A DNA stretch of 64,000 nucleotides from Nocardia bhagyanarayanae (GTDB lineage: Bacteria; Actinomycetota; Actinomycetes; Mycobacteriales; Mycobacteriaceae). Shown one piece after another: positions 19,739-28,483 of this stretch. The notes under the pieces are model-generated. The model searched no databases, had not been told where the DNA came from, and worked only from the letters and a program-made list of their open reading frames with translations. Where the stretch lies: positions 868,001 to 932,000 of the forward strand of contig NZ_VFPG01000001.1 in NCBI RefSeq assembly GCF_006716565.1, read 5' to 3'. The stretch's first letter is position 1, and every line of letters starts with the position of its first letter. Position numbers and translations under genes: made by a program.

Positions 19739-20524
19739 CTAGATGAATTGCAGACGGACGGAACCGAGTCCGGCGAACTCGGCGTGGAACTTGTCGCCAG
19801 GACGGGCGTCGATGGCGCGGGTGCAGGAGCCGGGCAGCACGATGTCGCCCTTCTTCAGCCGCACACCGAACGAGGCGACCTTGCGCGCCAACCAGGCCAC
19901 GGCGATGACCGGATCACCGAGCACCGCGTCGCTGCGCCCCTCGGCGACCACCTCGTCGTTGCGGGTGAGCACCGCGTCGATCGACTTGATGTCGATGTCC
20001 TTCGGCGCGACCCGCTCCGGTCCGAGCACGTAACCGGCCGACGACGCGTTGTCCGAGATGGTGTCGCACAGGCCGATGTTCCAGTCCTTGATCCTGGAAT
20101 CGATCAGCTCGATGGCGGGCGCGTAGGCGACGGTCGCGGCGAGCACATCCTCCTCGGTGCAGTCCGCGCCGGGCAGGTCGGCGCCGAGCACGAAACCGAC
20201 CTCGACCTCGACGCGCGGGAAGAGGTAGCGGCCCGCCTCGACCGGAACGTCTTCGAACACTTGCATTTCCGCGAGCAGGTGCCCGTAGTCGGGCTCGTCC
20301 ACGCCCATCATCTGCTGCATGGCCTTGGACGAGAGGCCGACCTTGTGGCCGACCACCCGCGCGCCGCTGTCGAGGCGGCGGCGGATGTTGATCAGCTGGA
20401 TCTCGTAGGCGTCGACCACGTCGATGTCGGGGTATCGCGCGACCAGCGGGTCGATGGCGACCCGATCGTTCTCGGCCCGCGCGAGTTCGTCGGCGAGTTC
20501 GGTTCGTACCGCGTCGGACAGCAC
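19739..20524 (-). CDS. hsaE: 2-hydroxyhexa-2,4-dienoate hydratase HsaE
   Basis: A 261-aa member of the 2-keto-4-pentenoate hydratase / fumarylacetoacetase-like family. Conserved stretches are [24 protein letters not shown] (residues about 57-80; split here around the substrate loop), a central [12 protein letters not shown] with metal-binding Glu residues, and PGSCTRAI near the C-terminus. It hydrates the dienoate released by HsaD. It begins at GTG 20524, one base after the stop of the preceding flavoprotein gene. Confidence 0.94.
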   Translation of the reverse strand: MLSDAVRTELADELARAENDRVAIDPLVARYPDIDVVDAYEIQLINIRRRLDSGARVVGHKVGLSSKAMQQMMGVDEPDYGHLLAEMQVFEDVPVEAGRYLFPRVEVEVGFVLGADLPGADCTEEDVLAATVAYAPAIELIDSRIKDWNIGLCDTISDNASSAGYVLGPERVAPKDIDIKSIDAVLTRNDEVVAEGRSDAVLGDPVIAVAWLARKVASFGVRLKKGDIVLPGSCTRAIDARPGDKFHAEFAGLGSVRLQFI

Positions 20525-20525
20525 G

Positions 20526-22151
20526 CTAATTTCCTTCCACTGTTGCTTTTTCGAGGACGGCCTGTTGGCCCGCCGCGGACCGTCCCGCGCGGCGACCGGA
20601 GAAGACGCAGTCGGCCAGCGAAAGACCGCTGACGTAGGAATCCGAGCAGATGCCGACGGCGGTCCGTCCCGCGGCGAACAAGCCCGGAATGTCGTCGCCC
20701 CCGGTGGTTTTCACCGCGCCGGTGTGCTCGTCGACGACAACGCCGCCGAGGGTGAGCATCGGGCACGGGTTGGTGAGGCTCGGCTTGATCCCCACATCCA
20801 ACAACCAGTACGGGCCGCTGCGCACGGGTTCGGTGAATTCGACGGGTTTGCCGACCGGGTCGGGCGTGCCGTTGGCGATGGCGCCGTTGTGCGCGTCGAC
20901 GGTCGCGCGCAGCCCGGCCGGATCGATACCGGCCTTCGCCGCGACGGCTTCCAGCGTCGCGCCGCGCACCGCGTTGCGGCGCATCACCTCGAACTGGCCA
21001 CGCTGGAACCAGGTCGCCTGGGTGCGGATCTGCTCGATCGCGGTGCGCATCAGCCGCGCGTCGGCGAGCAGCCAGCCCTTGCCTTCGTGCTCGTTGATCA
21101 GCTTGTTGCCGACCGCGGCGCCGTAGCGGGTCTCGTCGATCACCCGGCGGCCGCGCGCGTCGACCAGCAGCGAGCCGGTGAAAGCGCTGGGCGGCAGGAT
21201 GAATCGCCAGGCCGAGACGTTGCCCATGCGGTCGGTGGCCGCGCCGGCCTGCCGCGCCAGCAGGATGCCGCTGCCGTCGTCGCCGGTGGTGCCGAGCGCG
21301 AGACCGGCGCGGTACTGCGGACCGTACTCCGCGAGCATGGCGCGATTGGCGATGAAGCCGCCCGCGCTGACCACGACGCCGCGCCTGGCCCGCACCCGGA
21401 TCGTCGTGCCGTAACGGCGATCGAGCAGGTCGAGGCGCTTCTCGAGCGACTTGCGCAGCGGCGGATAGTAGATGCCCGGCTTGGCCGCGACGTTGGCCAT
21501 GCGGCTGTAGCGGTCCCGGACCCGGCCGGGGGCGTCGCGCAGCGACCGGCATTCGACACCGATCACCACGCCGTTGTCGTCGGTGATCAATCGCGTTGCG
21601 GTGGTCAAGGTTTCGACGCGTACTCCGCGACGCGCGGCGGAGGCGGCGAGCGGGCCGGTGAGCTGCTTGCCCGAGGTGCCCTTGCCCTTGACGCGGTGGC
21701 CGCGCTGCGCGGGCTCGGCGACCTCGCGGCCGTAGCCGGAGACCTCGCTGCCGGAGTAGTACAGGTAGTAGCTGTCGTTCGGATACGAGGTCTTGTACGG
21801 GCAGAGCGAGGCCTCGAACGGCACGCCGTGCCCCTTCAGCCACTCGATCATGGCCGGGCTCTCGTCCACGAAACGGCGCAACGTCGCCGGTGTGACGGCC
21901 GTGCCGACCTCGCGTTCGAGATAGGCGAGCATCTGCTCCGGCGTATCGGCCACCCCCGCCTCGCGCTGCACCGACGTGCCGCCACCTGCGTAGATGATGC
22001 CGCCGGACAGCGCCGACGCGCCGCCTCCGTTGAACCGCTCCAGCACCACTACCTGCGCGCCCGCCTCCGTCGCTTCCAAGGCGGCGGACGCGCCCGCGGC
22101 GCCGTATCCGACGACGACCACGTCAGCGGTCAGGTCCCATTCGAGGCCCAT
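20526..22151 (-). CDS. FAD-dependent ketosteroid dehydrogenase-like flavoprotein (Kst4D-like)
   Basis: A 541-aa FAD_binding_2 flavoprotein of the fumarate reductase/KstD superfamily. The N-terminal FAD motif is VVVGYGAAGASAALEATEAG (split around residue 13-30), followed by GGASALSGGIIYAGGGT, and the C-terminal FAD segment is GLFAAGRTAVGICSDSYVSG. The Gly-rich 'GGGT' region and C-terminus look closer to 3-keto-5-alpha-steroid delta-4-dehydrogenase (Kst4D) than to KstD. It is the first gene of the run into hsaE-G-F, next to a KstR-like operator, so a steroid substrate is likely. The exact position oxidised is uncertain. Reading-frame extension beyond ATG 22151 is antisense to kstD and ignored. 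Confidence 0.8.
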   Translation of the reverse strand: MGLEWDLTADVVVVGYGAAGASAALEATEAGAQVVVLERFNGGGASALSGGIIYAGGGTSVQREAGVADTPEQMLAYLEREVGTAVTPATLRRFVDESPAMIEWLKGHGVPFEASLCPYKTSYPNDSYYLYYSGSEVSGYGREVAEPAQRGHRVKGKGTSGKQLTGPLAASAARRGVRVETLTTATRLITDDNGVVIGVECRSLRDAPGRVRDRYSRMANVAAKPGIYYPPLRKSLEKRLDLLDRRYGTTIRVRARRGVVVSAGGFIANRAMLAEYGPQYRAGLALGTTGDDGSGILLARQAGAATDRMGNVSAWRFILPPSAFTGSLLVDARGRRVIDETRYGAAVGNKLINEHEGKGWLLADARLMRTAIEQIRTQATWFQRGQFEVMRRNAVRGATLEAVAAKAGIDPAGLRATVDAHNGAIANGTPDPVGKPVEFTEPVRSGPYWLLDVGIKPSLTNPCPMLTLGGVVVDEHTGAVKTTGGDDIPGLFAAGRTAVGICSDSYVSGLSLADCVFSGRRAGRSAAGQQAVLEKATVEGN

Positions 22152-22173
22152 GTAGTTCACTCCGGTCCGAAAC

Positions 22174-22187
22174 TGAAACAAGTTTCC
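22174..22187. promoter_or_regulatory. KstR-like operator for the flavoprotein-hsaEGF operon
   Basis: TGAAACAAGTTTCC matches TnnAACnnGTTnnA except for the final A. It is 22 bp upstream of the minus-strand start at 22151 and extends into a longer near-palindrome GAAACT...AGTTTC. Confidence 0.65.
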
Positions 22188-22250
22188 TCGACAAATGGAA
22201 CGCCGAGCAAGTCTTCTGCCACACAACATAGACCAATGGCGCGTCCATTC

Positions 22251-22264
22251 TATAACGTGTTCTA
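22251..22264 (+). promoter_or_regulatory. KstR operator containing the kstD -10 box
   Basis: TATAACGTGTTCTA matches TnnAACnnGTTnnA at every conserved position. Its first six bases, TATAAC, are a good -10 hexamer. The ATG at 22266 begins 10 nt after that hexamer, so transcription would start at or next to the start codon. This predicts a leaderless kstD mRNA and repression by direct promoter occlusion. Confidence 0.8.
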
Positions 22265-22265
22265 C

Positions 22266-23984
22266 ATGACAGATCCGGTTCTCGAGCCACACAGCTACGA
22301 CGTGGTGGTGGTCGGCAGCGGCGCCGCGGGCATGACCGCCGCCCTCACCGCGGCCCACCACGGCCTCAGCGCGGTCATCATCGAAAAGGCCGCGCACTAC
22401 GGCGGGTCGACCGCGCGCTCCGGTGGCGGCGTGTGGATTCCCGGCAACAAGGCGCTGCGTGCGTCGGGTCGCCCCGACGACCGGGAAGACGCGCGCACCT
22501 ACCTGCACAGCATCGTCGGCGACGTGGTGCCCAAGGACCGGATCGACACCTACATCGACCGCGGCGCCGAGGCCTTCGACTTCGTGCTGGACCACACACC
22601 GCTGAAGATGAAGTGGGTGCCCGGGTACTCGGACTACTACCCGGAGGCGCCCGGCGGTCTCGGCGAGGGACGCTCCTGCGAGCCCAAGCCGTTCAACCTC
22701 AAAGTCCTGGGCGCGGAGAAGGACAAGCTGGAACCTCCGTACGCCAAGGCGCCGCTGAACGTGGTCGTCATGCAGGCGGATTTCGTCCGCCTCAACCTCA
22801 TCCGCCGCCACCCCAAGGGCATGATGCGCGCCATGCGCGTCGGCGCGCGCACCTACTGGGCGAAGTTCACCGGCAAGCACATCGTGGGCATGGGTCAGGC
22901 CATCATCGCCGCCATGCGCAAGGGGCTCATGGACGCGAACGTGCCGGTGCTGCTGAACACGCCGATGACGGAACTCGTCGTGGAGAACGGCGTGGTCACG
23001 GGCGTGCGGGCGCTGGTGGACGGCAAGCCAGTCGTGTTCACCGCGCGCCACGGCGTCGTGCTCGGCAGCGGCGGTTTCGAGCACAACGCGGAGATGCGCG
23101 CGAAGTACCAGCGCCAGCCCATCACCACCGAGTGGACGACGGGCGCGGCGGCCAACACCGGCGACGGCATCCGCGCGGGCATCGAGGCGGGCGGCGCGAT
23201 CGACTTCATGGAAGACGCCTGGTGGGGGCCGACCGTCTTCAAGGGTGGCCGCCCGTGGTTCGCCCTCGCCGAGCGCAATCTGCCCGGCTGCATCATCGTC
23301 AACCGCGACGGCAAGCGATTCGGTAATGAGTCGGCTCCTTACGTCGAGGCTGGGCACACCATGTACGGCGGCGAATACGGGCAGGGCGAGGGGCCGGGCG
23401 AGAACATCCCGGCCTGGCTGGTGTTCGACCAGCGCTATCGCAACCGCTACATCTTCGCCGGATTGCAGCCTGGTCTGCGCTTTCCGTCCCGCTGGATGGA
23501 AAACGACAACATCGTCAAGGCCGACAGCCTGGAAGAGCTGGCGTCCGCGATCGGCGTGCCGGCGGAGAATCTGGCCGCGACCGTCGAGCGGTTCAACAAG
23601 TTCGCCGAGACCGGTACCGACGAGGACTTCGGCCGCGGCAACAGCCACTACGACCGCTACTACGGCGACCCCACGGTGAAGCCGAACCCCTGCCTCGCCG
23701 GCCTGGTGCAGGGCCCGTTCTACGCGGCCAAGATCGTGCCCGGCGATCTCGGCACCAAGGGCGGTCTCGTCGCCGACTCGGCGGGCCGGGTGCTGCGCGA
23801 AGACGGCAGCACCATCGAGGGCCTCTACGCCTCGGGCAACTGCTCGACGCCGGTCATGGGCCACACCTACGCCGGACCCGGCGCGACCATCGGACCCGCG
23901 ATCACCTTCGGCTACCTCGCCGTCCTCGACATCGCCAAGCGCAAGCAGGAGCAGGCCACGGCGGCGGCGACCTCCGAGGCCTGA
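22266..23984 (+). CDS. kstD: 3-ketosteroid delta-1-dehydrogenase KstD
   Basis: A 572-aa flavoprotein that introduces the C1-C2 double bond in ring A of 3-ketosteroids. It has the FAD motif VVVVGSGAAGMTAALTAA (residues about 13-30), GGSTARSGGGVWIPGN, the active-site tyrosine region VPGYSDYYPEAPGG (Y121, Y124, Y125) and the C-terminal MGHTYAGPGATIGPA with the catalytic Tyr and Gly pair. ATG 22266 directly follows the operator; ATG 22236 lies upstream of the predicted -10 and is unlikely. With KshA it triggers ring-B opening. Confidence 0.95.
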   Translation: MTDPVLEPHSYDVVVVGSGAAGMTAALTAAHHGLSAVIIEKAAHYGGSTARSGGGVWIPGNKALRASGRPDDREDARTYLHSIVGDVVPKDRIDTYIDRGAEAFDFVLDHTPLKMKWVPGYSDYYPEAPGGLGEGRSCEPKPFNLKVLGAEKDKLEPPYAKAPLNVVVMQADFVRLNLIRRHPKGMMRAMRVGARTYWAKFTGKHIVGMGQAIIAAMRKGLMDANVPVLLNTPMTELVVENGVVTGVRALVDGKPVVFTARHGVVLGSGGFEHNAEMRAKYQRQPITTEWTTGAAANTGDGIRAGIEAGGAIDFMEDAWWGPTVFKGGRPWFALAERNLPGCIIVNRDGKRFGNESAPYVEAGHTMYGGEYGQGEGPGENIPAWLVFDQRYRNRYIFAGLQPGLRFPSRWMENDNIVKADSLEELASAIGVPAENLAATVERFNKFAETGTDEDFGRGNSHYDRYYGDPTVKPNPCLAGLVQGPFYAAKIVPGDLGTKGGLVADSAGRVLREDGSTIEGLYASGNCSTPVMGHTYAGPGATIGPAITFGYLAVLDIAKRKQEQATAAATSEA

Positions 23985-24259
23985 CCGAGTGCCCAGCCCG
24001 CTCGCCGGGGCGAAGCCCGCACCGTGCCGGCCGAACTGACGCGGGCGACCGACCCCCGCCGGTCCGACCGCGACACCGGGCCACGCACCGGGCGCGCCCA
24101 GGGGCTCAGCGCAGCTCCGCCTCCCGGCGGCCGGGCTTACGGCGGAGCCGCTGTCCCGGCGAGTGGATACGGCGTTGCAGGCGGGGCGCGCCTACCCGCA
24201 GGATCGAATCGTGGGCCGGGGCGAACGAATCCGTCCACAACCATGCACAAGGAGAACTG

Positions 24260-25120
24260 ATGCCCATCGACCCGAAGATCGCGCTCGGCGCGGAACTGCC
24301 GAGCCGGGAGTTCGCGTGGACGCCGTCGGATGTGCAGCTCTATCAGCTCGGGCTCGGCGCCGGCGCGCGGTGGACCGACGCCGCCGAGCTGCGCTACCTC
24401 GACGACCGGGAGCCGCAGGTGCTGCCGAGCTTCGCGACCGTCGCGCAGACTCTGCACGAGACCGAGCCGCCCAAGGTGAGCTTCCCGGGTATCGACATCG
24501 ACCTGGCGAAGGTGGTGCACGGACACCAGGAGGTGGAGGTGCACCGCCCGATCCCCGCCGCGGGCAAGGCGACGAGCACCGGGCGGATCAGCGAGCTCTG
24601 GGACAAGGGCTCGGCCGCGGTGGTCGTGCAGGAGCACACCATCACCGGCTCCGACGGCGCGCCGCTGTGGACCACCCGCTCGTCCATCTTCGCCAAGGGT
24701 GAAGGCGGCTTCGGCGGCGAGCGAGGCCCGAGCACCAAGTCGGAACTGCCCGATCGCGCACCGGATTTCGACGTCACGACACGCACCCTGCCGCAGCAGG
24801 CGCTGCTGTACCGGATGCTCGGCGACCGCAACCCGCTGCACTCCGACCCCGAATTCGCCCGCGCCGCAGGGTTCCCCAACCCGATCCTGCACGGCCTGTG
24901 CACGTACGGAATCGTCTGCAAGACGGCGACCGACACCGCCCTGGACGCCGACGCGAGCCGCGTCACCGGTTTCCGCGCGCGCTTCGCGGGTGTGCTCTAC
25001 CCGGGCGAGACCATCCGGACCCGGATCTGGCGCACCGACGGTGAACTCGTCATCGCCGCGACCGTGGTCGAGCGCGAGGACGCTCCGGTGCTCGCGGATG
25101 TCAGCCTGAAGTTCAGCTAG
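24260..25120 (+). CDS. MaoC-type enoyl-CoA hydratase (ChsH3/Rv3538-like)
   Basis: A 286-aa double hot-dog (R)-specific enoyl-CoA hydratase. The C-terminal half has the hydratase-2 motif LGDRNPLHSDPEFARAAGFP (Asp and His catalytic, about residue 190), followed by ILHGLCTYG. The N-terminal hot dog lacks that motif. It follows kstD, the same order as Rv3537-Rv3538 in M. tuberculosis, where the protein acts on a steroid side-chain enoyl-CoA. It is about 275 bp from kstD with no obvious KstR site in the gap, so read-through from kstD is likely. Confidence 0.88.
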   Translation: MPIDPKIALGAELPSREFAWTPSDVQLYQLGLGAGARWTDAAELRYLDDREPQVLPSFATVAQTLHETEPPKVSFPGIDIDLAKVVHGHQEVEVHRPIPAAGKATSTGRISELWDKGSAAVVVQEHTITGSDGAPLWTTRSSIFAKGEGGFGGERGPSTKSELPDRAPDFDVTTRTLPQQALLYRMLGDRNPLHSDPEFARAAGFPNPILHGLCTYGIVCKTATDTALDADASRVTGFRARFAGVLYPGETIRTRIWRTDGELVIAATVVEREDAPVLADVSLKFS

Positions 25121-25147
25121 ACCGCGTCCAGATGTCGGCGCGGTAAC

Positions 25148-25201
25148 CCGACCGAGGGTGACCTTCAGTGCGGTGGGCCGACTGATGGTGACCTTTGGTC
25201 G
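25148..25201 (-). repeat. Dispersed 54-bp intergenic repeat, copy A
   Basis: Read on the minus strand, this 54-bp segment matches 63128-63181 at about 47 positions. It is made of two related units of about 20 bp, each with the core AAGGTCACC-N-TCRGTCGG. It lies in the gap between the convergent MaoC and membrane-protein genes. No coding potential is apparent. Confidence 0.75.
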
Positions 25202-25260
25202 CACCGGGCGCGGTCGATCGCGGCGCGAGCAGAGTTGCTGACGACCCGACGTCTGCCCGG

Positions 25261-25719
25261 CTAACCGGACGGCGGGCCGACCATTGCCTCCGGTCGGCTG
25301 CGGCGCGGGCCGAGTCCTTGAATCACCAAGGCGTACAACACGATCACCACGACCGGCGCGACCGCGGGAGCCCAGGCCAGACGCAGCGGCAGCAGCGCCG
25401 CGCCCACCGCGCAGGCCGCGAATCCCATCGCGCCGACGACCGAGGGCAGCGTGGTCGGCACGACGCCGATCGGCGCAGTCACGGTCGCGGTGTTCAGCAG
25501 ATAGGTCGTGGCCACCAAACCCGTCGCGGCCGCGGCGAGCACACCGGTGTCGGCCCAGGCGAGCACGCCGATCGCGACGAGCACGGCGGCGACCGCGGCG
25601 GGACGGAACCACCAGCCCGCCGCCGTCAGGATCAGCGCGGGAAGGGCCGCGAGCGGCGACATCAGCAGAACCGACGTCACGAGCAGGACACCGGCGAGCA
25701 CGGCCAGGAATCTGGTCAT
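25261..25719 (-). CDS. Small integral membrane protein of the MoxR operon
   Basis: A 152-aa hydrophobic protein with four to five predicted membrane segments (for example FLAVLAGVLLVTSVLLMSP at the N-terminus and APVVVIVLYALVIQGLG near the end). ATG 25719 overlaps the stop of the DUF58 gene (ATGA), making it the last gene of the MoxR/DUF58/DUF4129 operon. No enzymatic motif is seen; function unknown. Confidence 0.75.
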   Translation of the reverse strand: MTRFLAVLAGVLLVTSVLLMSPLAALPALILTAAGWWFRPAAVAAVLVAIGVLAWADTGVLAAAATGLVATTYLLNTATVTAPIGVVPTTLPSVVGAMGFAACAVGAALLPLRLAWAPAVAPVVVIVLYALVIQGLGPRRSRPEAMVGPPSG

Positions 25720-26999
25720 CGGCGCACCCGCACTGTCCTGCGATGTTCGGGCAGCAGGCGCATGATCTCGTCGAGCCTGGCGTCCTGCGCCCACGGCACG
25801 ATGTCGACGCCGACGGTGCTCATGTCGCGATACATGGAGGCGCGTTCCAGCTGCCACATACGCGCGAGCGTCTGATCGAGTCCGTCCCGGAACGGCGTGC
25901 CGCGCAACACGTCCACCACCACCACGACGTGCCCGCGCTTGCGCAGATCGATCAGCGCGAGCGCGAACTGGGTGTCGAGCAGCGTGGAGAAGGCCACCAC
26001 GATCGCGCCGAGCGGCACCGCGGCGTGCGGCGCCAGTGTGCCGGTGGTGGGGATGTGCTCGTCGCCCACATCGAGCACCGTGTCGACGATCCGGTAGAAC
26101 TGGCGCCGCCCGATGTCGGGCCGCAACCAGCGCGGGCCCTGGCCGAGGCAGACGACCGCGGTCCGGTCGCCCGCCTGCAATGTCGACTGCACGACCTGGG
26201 CCGCGCCGCGCACCGACAGCTCGAGCGAATCGGTCGCGGGGCCCGGCGCCTGCTGCGAGGTGTCGACGAGCACGACGACGTCGGCGGACCGGTTGGTCAG
26301 CCGCTCGGTGACGTAGAGCCGCCCGCGCCGGGCGCTGACCGGCCAGTTCACGATCCGCAGCTGGTCACCCGGCGCGTAGGCGCGGATGTCGGCGTATTCC
26401 ACGCCCGGACCGTGTCTGCGGGTCAGATGGGTGCCGAGCCGTTCCGGAAGTTCGGTGCGCGGCAGGCGCATTCGCTGCGGATCGGTCACCGGGTAGACGA
26501 ACAACTGGCCCGCGGGCAGTATCGCCGTCGCGACGGCGAGCCCCGCCGGGCTGAGCGCGGACACCCGCACCGACACCGGGTAGCGACCCCAGCGCCCGGC
26601 CGAGAGAGCCAGCCGCAGCCCGGCGGGCGCCGCCCCGGAGTCGCTCGCCTCCTCGATCTCGACCCCGAGTCCTTGCACCGTCTGCGGTTTCAGGCGCAGC
26701 AGCGCGTGCCCCGCCTCCACGAAGGCGGCGACGGTGAGCACCACCTCCTCGGTCTCGAAGCAGCGCAGCGTGCCGCCGCCGTCGACCTGGATCCTGGTCC
26801 GCGACTGCTGCCACGGCGCGGTCGCGAGCACGCCGAGCAGCGGCGCGGCGAATACCACCAGCTGCCACCGCGCGGCGACGACCGCGACCACCAGCGCCAC
26901 CGCCGCGCAGCAGGCCAGCATGTACACCAGCGGCGCTGGGCGCCACCGCAATTCGGCCTCGACGGTGGCGCTCGCGTCGCGGTGCCTGGAGCGGGTCAT
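25716..26999 (-). CDS. DUF58 domain membrane protein
   Basis: A 427-aa protein with two N-terminal transmembrane helices (residues about 20-60) followed by a large domain. It contains the DUF58 signature HGPGVEYADIRAYAPGDQLRIVNW, split here around residue 215-235, and then a von Willebrand-like fold (VVVLVDTSQQ). DUF58 proteins work with MoxR AAA ATPases in a chaperone-like envelope or stress-response system. ATG 26999 overlaps the stop of moxR by 4 bp; the upstream in-frame extension is part of moxR. Confidence 0.88.
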   Translation of the reverse strand: MTRSRHRDASATVEAELRWRPAPLVYMLACCAAVALVVAVVAARWQLVVFAAPLLGVLATAPWQQSRTRIQVDGGGTLRCFETEEVVLTVAAFVEAGHALLRLKPQTVQGLGVEIEEASDSGAAPAGLRLALSAGRWGRYPVSVRVSALSPAGLAVATAILPAGQLFVYPVTDPQRMRLPRTELPERLGTHLTRRHGPGVEYADIRAYAPGDQLRIVNWPVSARRGRLYVTERLTNRSADVVVLVDTSQQAPGPATDSLELSVRGAAQVVQSTLQAGDRTAVVCLGQGPRWLRPDIGRRQFYRIVDTVLDVGDEHIPTTGTLAPHAAVPLGAIVVAFSTLLDTQFALALIDLRKRGHVVVVVDVLRGTPFRDGLDQTLARMWQLERASMYRDMSTVGVDIVPWAQDARLDEIMRLLPEHRRTVRVRR

Positions 27000-27958
27000 G
27001 TCACGGTGGCGCGCGGGACCGGAAGGCGGCGCAGCAGTTCGGCGATAACGTCCTCGCCGCGAATCCGGCGCACCCACATCTCCGGGCGCAGCGTGATCCG
27101 GTGCGCCATGGCTGGAATCGCCAGCGCCTTCACGTCTTCCGGGATGACGTAGTCCCGGCCGAGCAGCAGCGCGCGGGCGCGCGACATCTGCACCAGATCC
27201 AGTTCGGCGCGCGGACTCGCGCCGACCTCGACCTGCGGGTGGCCGCGGGTCGCCCCCGCCAGTGCGACGACGTAACCCACCACGTCGGGATGCACCGTGA
27301 CGTACTCGACCGACTGCCGCATCTCCAGCAGCCCGTTGGCGTCGACCACCTGACCGACCTGCGGCGGCGTCGCGCCACGCTCGAGGCGTCTGCGGATCAT
27401 CTGGGTCTCGTCGTGCTCGGAGAGGTAGCCGAGCCGCAGCTGGATGGCGAAGCGGTCCAGCTGCGCCTCGGGCAGCGGGTAGGTGCCCTCGTATTCGATG
27501 GGGTTGTCGGTGGCGAGCACGATGAACGGCTGCGGCAGCGGGAAGGTCTCGCCGTCGATGCTGACCTGTCCCTCCGCCATCGCCTCCAGCAGCGCGGCCT
27601 GGGTCTTCGGCGGGGTGCGGTTCACCTCGTCGGCCAGCAGCACGTTGGTGAAGACCGGGCCGCGCCGGAAGTTGAACCGGCCCGAGTTCATGTCGTAGAT
27701 GGTGGAGCCGAGCAGGTCGGCGGGCAGCAGATCGGGGGTGAACTGCACCCGGGTGAAGTCCAGGCCGAGCGCGGCGGCGAAGGATCTGGCGATCAGCGTC
27801 TTGCCGAGTCCGGGCAGGTCCTCGATGAGGACGTGCCCACCGGACAGCACGGCGATCATGATCAGCTGTAGTTCGTCGCGCTTGCCCACGACGACGCGGC
27901 CCAGCTCCCGCAGCACCGCCTCGGTTCGCTGGACGGTCACGTCCAGTGGCATCGTCAT
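26996..27958 (-). CDS. MoxR-family AAA+ ATPase
   Basis: A 320-aa MoxR ATPase. It has Walker A PGLGKT (residues 49-54), Walker B with the sensor region LLADEVNRTPPKTQAALLEAM and LATDNPIEYEGTYPLPEAQLDRF (arginine-finger region). ATG 27958 is preferred over a TTG at 27979, although neither has a strong ribosome site. It is third in the operon, between the 165-aa membrane protein and DUF58. These ATPases are thought to act as chaperones for metal or cofactor insertion through VWA partners. Confidence 0.9.
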   Translation of the reverse strand: MTMPLDVTVQRTEAVLRELGRVVVGKRDELQLIMIAVLSGGHVLIEDLPGLGKTLIARSFAAALGLDFTRVQFTPDLLPADLLGSTIYDMNSGRFNFRRGPVFTNVLLADEVNRTPPKTQAALLEAMAEGQVSIDGETFPLPQPFIVLATDNPIEYEGTYPLPEAQLDRFAIQLRLGYLSEHDETQMIRRRLERGATPPQVGQVVDANGLLEMRQSVEYVTVHPDVVGYVVALAGATRGHPQVEVGASPRAELDLVQMSRARALLLGRDYVIPEDVKALAIPAMAHRITLRPEMWVRRIRGEDVIAELLRRLPVPRATVT

Positions 27959-27985
27959 TTGTCTACTCGCACTCGTCAACCCATT

Positions 27986-28483
27986 TCACATTCTCTGCAG
28001 GCGGCGCAGGATCTCGTCCAGTGCCGCCCGACCCGGTGCGCGCGTCGTCTGATCGCGCAGTGCCGAGTTCGCCGGATCCACCCAGCGCCACAGTTCCGGT
28101 CCGAACTGCAGAATCCCGGCCGCTTCGGTCGCCCTGCGGTTCTTGGCTACCCGCATGCCCGTGGACAACTCGAATTCCTTGGCGAGCAATGGCCGCAGGT
28201 GCCGATCCCAGTCGGCCCTGCTGCCGTCGGCGCGGTCGGCCAGCATCTGCGCCCGCGCCTGCCAGCGGTTCAGCATTTCCAGCGGGCCGTTCTCGATGTC
28301 GTCGGCGCGGTCGTCGCCTTCCGCGTTCCCGCGCTCGCGCAACGTCAGGATCAACTGGAACAGCGCGAGGGCGACCGGGACGGCGGCGAGCAGCAGCATC
28401 GCACCGCGCGCCTTGCCGAACGCGACCAGTTCCAGCACCACCACCGCGACGATCGCGGCGGCCGCGATCCCGGCCCTGTTCAT
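27986..28483 (-). CDS. Membrane protein of unknown function in the MoxR operon
   Basis: A 165-aa protein with two N-terminal membrane helices (AAAAIVAVVVLELVAFG and AMLLLAAVPVALALFQLIL) and a charged cytosolic C-terminal half. ATG 28483 overlaps the stop of the DUF4129 gene by 4 bp. It matches the unnamed membrane protein that often accompanies MoxR/DUF58/DUF4129 sets in actinobacteria. No motif gives a function. Confidence 0.75.
   Translation of the reverse strand: MNRAGIAAAAIVAVVVLELVAFGKARGAMLLLAAVPVALALFQLILTLRERGNAEGDDRADDIENGPLEMLNRWQARAQMLADRADGSRADWDRHLRPLLAKEFELSTGMRVAKNRRATEAAGILQFGPELWRWVDPANSALRDQTTRAPGRAALDEILRRLQRM

Noticed and set aside
22152..23864. Minus-strand frame extending the Kst4D-like gene far upstream
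   Set aside because: It is antisense to kstD along its whole length; the Rossmann motif starts right after ATG 22151.
23985..24259. 275-bp gap between kstD and the MaoC gene searched for a KstR site or gene
   Set aside because: No motif match and no coding frame; treated as plain spacer.
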